Of a DNA stretch of 64,000 nt, positions 60,428 through 64,000 are shown in pieces. The notes beneath the pieces are model-generated. The model ran no database searches. It saw only the letters and a list, made by a program, of their open reading frames with translations, and was not told where the DNA came from. This stretch comes from Desulfoluna limicola (lineage in GTDB: Bacteria; Desulfobacterota; Desulfobacteria; Desulfobacterales; Desulfolunaceae), in assembly GCF_021654575.1 (NCBI RefSeq), contig NZ_AP024488.1, positions 186,001-250,000 on the forward strand. The letters are read 5' to 3'. Numbering within the stretch: the first letter of the stretch is position 1; each line of letters opens with the position of its first letter. A program made the translations under genes and the position numbers.

Positions 60428-61147
60428 ATGAGCACTATCAAATTAAAACCCACATTCATCAAAAACAAGAACGTCCGGAACTTCACGGTCATGATGGACG
60501 CCCTGTCCCTTTCCGAAGGCGAGGGCCGCCTGGCGGTGGTGTGGGGACGAGCCGGTCGCGGCAAGACCCGAACGGCTCAGTGGTATGCCGCCCATAACGA
60601 CTGTATCTACCTGCGAGTGATCTCTATCTGGCGAAACAGCGAGGCCGGTTTTCTACAGGCTCTCTGCCGGGAACTCGGGGTGGCCAACCCACCCAAGCGC
60701 AAGGATGCCGCCTTTTTTTCGGTGATCGATTGTCTGATGGAAGACCCCAGGCCCGTCTTTATTGATGAGCCGGAGAAGCTTCCCTCCTCCTACTTGAACC
60801 TGTTCCGGGATCTCACCGACATGACGGCGGTGCCCTTTATCATGGTAGGGGAAGAGGAGATCGAACCCTGGATGAAGCGGCACAGAAGGGTTTTCTCACG
60901 AACCTTTCAACGGCTTGAGTTTGACCGTATCGAGGTGTCCGATGTGATCCTCTACGCTGGCGAGGCCACGGGCGGCCAGGTGAAGCTGTCTCCGGATCAG
61001 GCAGGGAGGATCCACGCCGATGCTGACGGCGACTTCCGGATGGTGAAACGAAGCCTCCTTAACCTGGTGCACGTTTTGAACTCCAATAACACAGCGCAAG
61101 CTACAGACGAGATGATCCAGATCGCAATCAAGATGGGCCTGAAGTAA
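60428..61147 (+). CDS. Mu B-like target-DNA activator ATPase
   Basis: A 239-residue AAA+ ATPase. Walker A is VVWGRAGRGKTRTAQW near residue 38 and Walker B RPVFIDEPEKLPSS near residue 107. It would select target DNA and stimulate transposase A, encoded 26 bp upstream. GAGGAGAAA precedes the ATG. It lacks the extra N-terminal helix-turn-helix of Mu B, as in BcepMu-type relatives. Confidence 0.85.
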   Translation: MSTIKLKPTFIKNKNVRNFTVMMDALSLSEGEGRLAVVWGRAGRGKTRTAQWYAAHNDCIYLRVISIWRNSEAGFLQALCRELGVANPPKRKDAAFFSVIDCLMEDPRPVFIDEPEKLPSSYLNLFRDLTDMTAVPFIMVGEEEIEPWMKRHRRVFSRTFQRLEFDRIEVSDVILYAGEATGGQVKLSPDQAGRIHADADGDFRMVKRSLLNLVHVLNSNNTAQATDEMIQIAIKMGLK

Positions 61148-61156
61148 GGGGGCGGT

Positions 61157-61744
61157 ATGCTGAAAGAGAAGATGTCATTAACGGACCAGGTACGGAAAGC
61201 AGCTCGGGGCTATAGGGGTGAAGCCTTCAAGGTGCACGATCTTGCAGACAAAATGAACCTTGATTCGAAACAGAAGAAACGGGTCTACAACATTTTAAAC
61301 CACATGGTTGTGCGGGACGGAGAGGCCGAAAAGGTCAAGCCTGGGGTGTACCGCTATATTGGCAGGAAGAAGGTGCCCCTGGAGCAGGTGGCCTGGAGCC
61401 TGCTGCGGGCGCGGAAAAAGATGACGGTAGCAGAGCTTCAGGAGTTGTCCGGGATGAGTGAGCACTATGCCCGCTTATGGTTCAAGATGCTTGAGAAGCG
61501 AGGTGTCGTGAAGGCAATTGGCGGGGGAGGCAGTGTCCATGACGGAAAGCCCAAGGTCTGGCAGTTGAGTCATGACCCGGTGAAGATGCCTGCAAATACG
61601 GTAATGCTGGAGCGGCACCGCCAGAGGAAAGCCAACCGCATCAAGGCGCTGGACTTGATTGAAGAAGCGGAAAAAGCCCTTTGTGAAGCACGGGAACTCT
61701 TAATGGATGGAGGTGAGGAATGCGACGAAGCAATGGTCGGGTAG
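61157..61744 (+). CDS. Winged-helix protein of the Mu-like early operon
   Basis: A 195-residue protein with two winged-helix-like segments: FKVHDLADKMNLDSKQKKRV and MTVAELQELSGMSEHYARLW. The tail (LIEEAEKALCEARELLMDGG) is helical. It follows B by 9 nt and probably regulates early or middle genes. No family name can be given with confidence. Confidence 0.6.
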   Translation: MLKEKMSLTDQVRKAARGYRGEAFKVHDLADKMNLDSKQKKRVYNILNHMVVRDGEAEKVKPGVYRYIGRKKVPLEQVAWSLLRARKKMTVAELQELSGMSEHYARLWFKMLEKRGVVKAIGGGGSVHDGKPKVWQLSHDPVKMPANTVMLERHRQRKANRIKALDLIEEAEKALCEARELLMDGGEECDEAMVG

Positions 61745-61932
61745 TCGTGGAAGGCCCCAAGCTGAAACTGAACACCACCCGGATGTGTGTGCAGTGCGAG
61801 ACCCTGTACAGCAGCACGGAAAAATGCCCGGTTTGTGGCTCCACGGGCATGCCTCTCACCCATTGGGTTCCTTCATCCGAAGGATGCCCCATGGTGCGCC
61901 GGATTACGTCAACAACCTCGGAGGTGGCTTAG
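61720..61932 (+). CDS. Small zinc-ribbon protein
   Basis: A 70-residue protein with CVQCETLYSSTEKCPVCGS, a zinc ribbon. GGAGGTGAGGA precedes the ATG; the start overlaps the previous gene by 25 nt. Function unknown. Confidence 0.5.
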   Translation: MRRSNGRVVVEGPKLKLNTTRMCVQCETLYSSTEKCPVCGSTGMPLTHWVPSSEGCPMVRRITSTTSEVA

Positions 61933-62433
61933 ATGGCTAAGGGCGCGGCAAACATCATCTACGGCAAGCAGAACAAGAGCCTTCACAAGGCGTTTTCTTC
62001 ATCGGGGATGCCATACAGCGCTAACCGTGTCTGGTGGCAACCGGTGCTTAAAGAGGCCGCAGGGCGTCAGGTGGCGGGGCTCTCGGACATGACCCTTGGG
62101 GAGAGGTACAAGCTGATTCAACACTTCCAGAAGAAAGGGCACTCCCTTCACAACCCCCGAATCTACAAGGGGCTGTGGGGTTGGAAGAAGGGCGATCCGG
62201 TGGTGGTTGTGGCATCGGCAGAACGCCCCCTGGAGGTGCCAAGCGAGAAGCAGCCCATGGTGGATAAGATCGGGGCCATTCTGGCCGAACAGAAGAAGCC
62301 CTGGAGCTATGCAGACGGCATCGCCAAGAAACGCTTTAAGGTTCAGGTAGTGGAGTGGCTGAGGGTGGAAGACTTGGAGAAGGTGATGCAGATGCTGATT
62401 ACATACAACAGACGGCATGGAGGAGAGGATTGA
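61933..62433 (+). CDS. GemA/Gp16-family regulator
   Basis: A 166-residue protein with a GemA-like (DUF1018) pattern: RYKLIQHFQKKGHSL in the middle and KPWSYADGIAKKRFKVQVVEWL in the C-terminal half. In Mu, GemA modulates host gene expression. It starts right after the preceding TAG with GGAGG upstream and overlaps the next start by one base. Confidence 0.7.
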   Translation: MAKGAANIIYGKQNKSLHKAFSSSGMPYSANRVWWQPVLKEAAGRQVAGLSDMTLGERYKLIQHFQKKGHSLHNPRIYKGLWGWKKGDPVVVVASAERPLEVPSEKQPMVDKIGAILAEQKKPWSYADGIAKKRFKVQVVEWLRVEDLEKVMQMLITYNRRHGGED

Positions 62434-63041
62434 TGCAGGTACCAGACGGATACATGAAAGATATGAAGGGGCACCTTGTGCCCATGGATCAGGTGGATGA
62501 GTTGGACCTGATGCGTGATGCCCTGGTGAAGGAGCTTGTGGCCGATGCCATGGCCACACAGAAAGTTCTGGCCGAGTTTAAGGGGAAGGCCATGGCTGAT
62601 ACCCAAGCCTTTGTGCAGCTCTCCGGAGAGGAGTACGGGGTGAAGATCGGGGGCAAGAAGGGCAACGTGTCTCTCCTCTCCTATGACGGCAGGTACCGTA
62701 TCGACCGGGCCATGAGCGATTACATCGTCTTTGATGAGCGCCTCCAGGTGGCCAAGGAGCTGATTGATGAATGCATCCTGGAGTGGACGGATGGAAGCAG
62801 GAGCGAAGTGAAGGCCCTTGTGGAACATGCCTTTAAAGCCAACAGCGACGGCAAGGTGAGCACGGACAAGGTGCTGGGACTTCGGCGACTGAAGATCACC
62901 CACTCCACCTGGAAGAGAGCCATGGAGGCCATCACGGACTCCATGAACGTGGCTGAGACGAAACCTTATTTCAGGGCGTATGAGCGGGATGAGGAGACAG
63001 AGGCTTACAAGCCCATTGCTCTGGCTCTTTCGGCTTTATAA
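62433..63041 (+). CDS. DUF3164-type protein of Mu-like phages
   Basis: A 202-residue protein starting MQVPDGYMKDMKGHLVPMDQ, with VSLLSYDGRYRIDRAMSDYI in the middle and an LGLRRLKITHSTWKRAMEAI segment near the end. This matches the DUF3164 family found in the early region of Mu-like prophages. Function unknown. The ATG at 62433 overlaps the gemA stop. Confidence 0.68.
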   Translation: MQVPDGYMKDMKGHLVPMDQVDELDLMRDALVKELVADAMATQKVLAEFKGKAMADTQAFVQLSGEEYGVKIGGKKGNVSLLSYDGRYRIDRAMSDYIVFDERLQVAKELIDECILEWTDGSRSEVKALVEHAFKANSDGKVSTDKVLGLRRLKITHSTWKRAMEAITDSMNVAETKPYFRAYERDEETEAYKPIALALSAL

Positions 63042-63153
63042 TCCATGCGAAACGAAGGCTTTCGATGAAGGGGGCCTTCGTCATCCGGGCGTTGTGGCTC
63101 GGGTCTGATGAGCAGCACGTTCTATTCAAATGGTTTTATGAAAGGAAGTGGGG

Positions 63154-63384
63154 ATGGGACAACCGGAACAGACAACCCGAAACGTTAAGCTCACCCGTGC
63201 CGTGCTCTGAGGCAAGACCTTTGCAGAAGCCGGGCGGCTTTTTGGGGTGAGCCAGACACGGGCACGGCAGATCTATGAGGCGAATGTGTTCCGGTTCTTT
63301 ATCGACAAGGGGCTGGATGAGAACGGAAAGCTGAAGAGTCTTGCCGTATTGAGGCGGATCGGGCCGGGACACTGCAATTACTGA
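63154..63384 (+). pseudogene. Small HTH regulator broken by an in-frame TGA
   Basis: From the ATG at 63154 (AAAGGAAG upstream) the frame encodes 18 residues, meets TGA at 63208-63210, and continues open for 57 codons with a clear helix-turn-helix, GKTFAEAGRLFGVSQTRARQIYE. A C-to-T change turning CGA into TGA would explain it. Readthrough or selenocysteine insertion is unlikely for a DNA-binding protein. Confidence 0.55.
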
Positions 63385-63439
63385 TTGACTGAGCAGATTC
63401 AGCTTTTGGAAACAGATTGAAATGAAAGAGGATTTAAGC

Positions 63440-63919
63440 ATGGGAAATGCACAAGAAAACACAAGAGAGGTGGCGGCTTCAGTCGAAAGCAGGCCCATGA
63501 CCGATGCGGATTGGGACCAGATTAAGAAGATGATGGACATGCCCTATGGGCAAGCCCGGCTAATGGTGGACGGGTTTGAGGTGATCTTTCAGCAGCATAT
63601 TGAGAAACGCAAGCTGATTACCGTCACCTATGTCAATGGGCAACTTAAAGGTGAATGGATCGCAGCTGCTGAAGATGGCACGTGCGACGCCAAGCATGAA
63701 GAGGCCAGGCGGTTTTTTATGCCCCGTGCAAGGAGCCTGTATTCCGCCAAAGAGATCAAAGCTGTTCAAAGGTTTCATGGCAAAAAAGAGGCGACAAAGT
63801 GTGCCGCCAAGAAGACCTATTCCTTTACGCCCCTATGGAAGAGCGCCAACTCTTTGCGGAAACACCTGGAGGCCCACAACAAAGAGATCCGGGTGGTGAA
63901 TATCACCTCCTTTGCATGA
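63440..63919 (+). CDS. Hypothetical protein of the Mu-like prophage
   Basis: A 159-residue protein. The N-terminal part holds DADWDQIKKMMDMPYGQARL and a strand-rich segment (VDGFEVIFQQHIEKRKLITVTY). The middle is RFFMPRARSLYSAKEIKAVQ and the basic C-terminus resembles a DNA-contacting tail. AGAGGA precedes the ATG at 63440, preferred to the one at 63422. Not recognised further. Confidence 0.55.
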   Translation: MGNAQENTREVAASVESRPMTDADWDQIKKMMDMPYGQARLMVDGFEVIFQQHIEKRKLITVTYVNGQLKGEWIAAAEDGTCDAKHEEARRFFMPRARSLYSAKEIKAVQRFHGKKEATKCAAKKTYSFTPLWKSANSLRKHLEAHNKEIRVVNITSFA

Positions 63920-63993
63920 AGCGAAACGCCCCACTTGGGGCGTCGGCAAGGTGTGGTTGCCTTGCCCTGACGAGCAGCCGAAATGGAGGAACG

Positions 63994-64000
63994 ATGAAAC
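63994..64000 (+). CDS. Start of the next prophage gene, cut by the window end
   Basis: GGAGG lies six bases before an ATG at 63994; only two codons (Met-Lys) are visible. A palindrome ACGCCCCACTTGGGGCGT precedes it at 63930-63947. Confidence 0.35.

Noticed and set aside
63208..63210. TGA read as selenocysteine
   Set aside because: A selenocysteine in a small DNA-binding regulator has no precedent known to me, and no convincing SECIS-like hairpin follows directly.
63065..63250. 61-codon frame starting before the broken HTH gene
   Set aside because: It overlaps the better-supported HTH frame, and its composition gives no domain.

Overview
The window reads as a piece of a GC-rich anaerobic bacterial chromosome, most likely a deltaproteobacterium (Desulfobacterota, sulfate-reducer type). 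That is inference. It rests on an almost complete oxygen-independent cobalamin pathway that starts with an exported CbiK cobaltochelatase, on general gene content, and on two mobile elements of a kind common in that group.

Three blocks can be separated. (1) Positions 1 to about 15374 are an integrated phage-like element sitting against the 3' end of a tRNA-Gly(CCC) gene. It carries GpA-type terminase subunits (cut by the window start), a P4/D5-type primase-helicase beside an iteron-like array, a CII-like and a Cro-like regulator, a CI-like repressor with an ImmA-type metalloprotease, ParA/ParB, an excisionase-like protein and a tyrosine integrase. Between the immunity module and the ParAB arm lie four AT-rich genes, each bounded by integron attC-like sites. 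They look like a cassette cluster without an integron integrase. Two of them encode nucleases (HNH and Mrr-like), so defence cargo is likely. One 19-bp operator type lies in the -35/-10 spacer of three promoters, linking the repressor to both arms.

(2) Positions 15374 to about 55000 are core chromosome. A tandem UspA protein, a membrane-anchored repeat protein, LarE, and a LytTR/LytS two-component pair followed by a CstA-family transporter come first. Then, behind two tandem cobalamin riboswitches, follow cbiK, btuC, btuD, btuF, cbiA, cbiC, cbiL, a GATE-type membrane protein, cbiD, cbiET, cbiF, cbiG, cbiH, cobA, cbiP, cobU, cobS, cobD and, after an mscS-type gene, cbiB. Together these cover cobalt insertion, corrin ring methylation and contraction, amidation, adenosylation, arm attachment, nucleotide loop assembly and corrinoid uptake. 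cbiJ and cobT are not in the window. glpX, pepA, a metallo-beta-lactamase-fold hydrolase, a small zinc-cysteine protein and three tRNA-Leu(GAG) genes follow. Nearly every gap here holds one or two copies of a modular hairpin repeat. It ends in GCCGCCGGAGGC before genes and begins with the reverse complement after genes, and its GGAGG often serves as the Shine-Dalgarno sequence of the next gene. The repeat is not seen in either mobile element.

(3) From somewhere between 54930 and 55598 to the window end lies the left arm of a Mu-like transposable prophage. It holds a HEPN-motif cargo gene, an S24-type repressor, a palindrome-rich control region, transposase A, target activator B, GemA, a DUF3164-type protein and small regulators, one of them interrupted by a stop codon.
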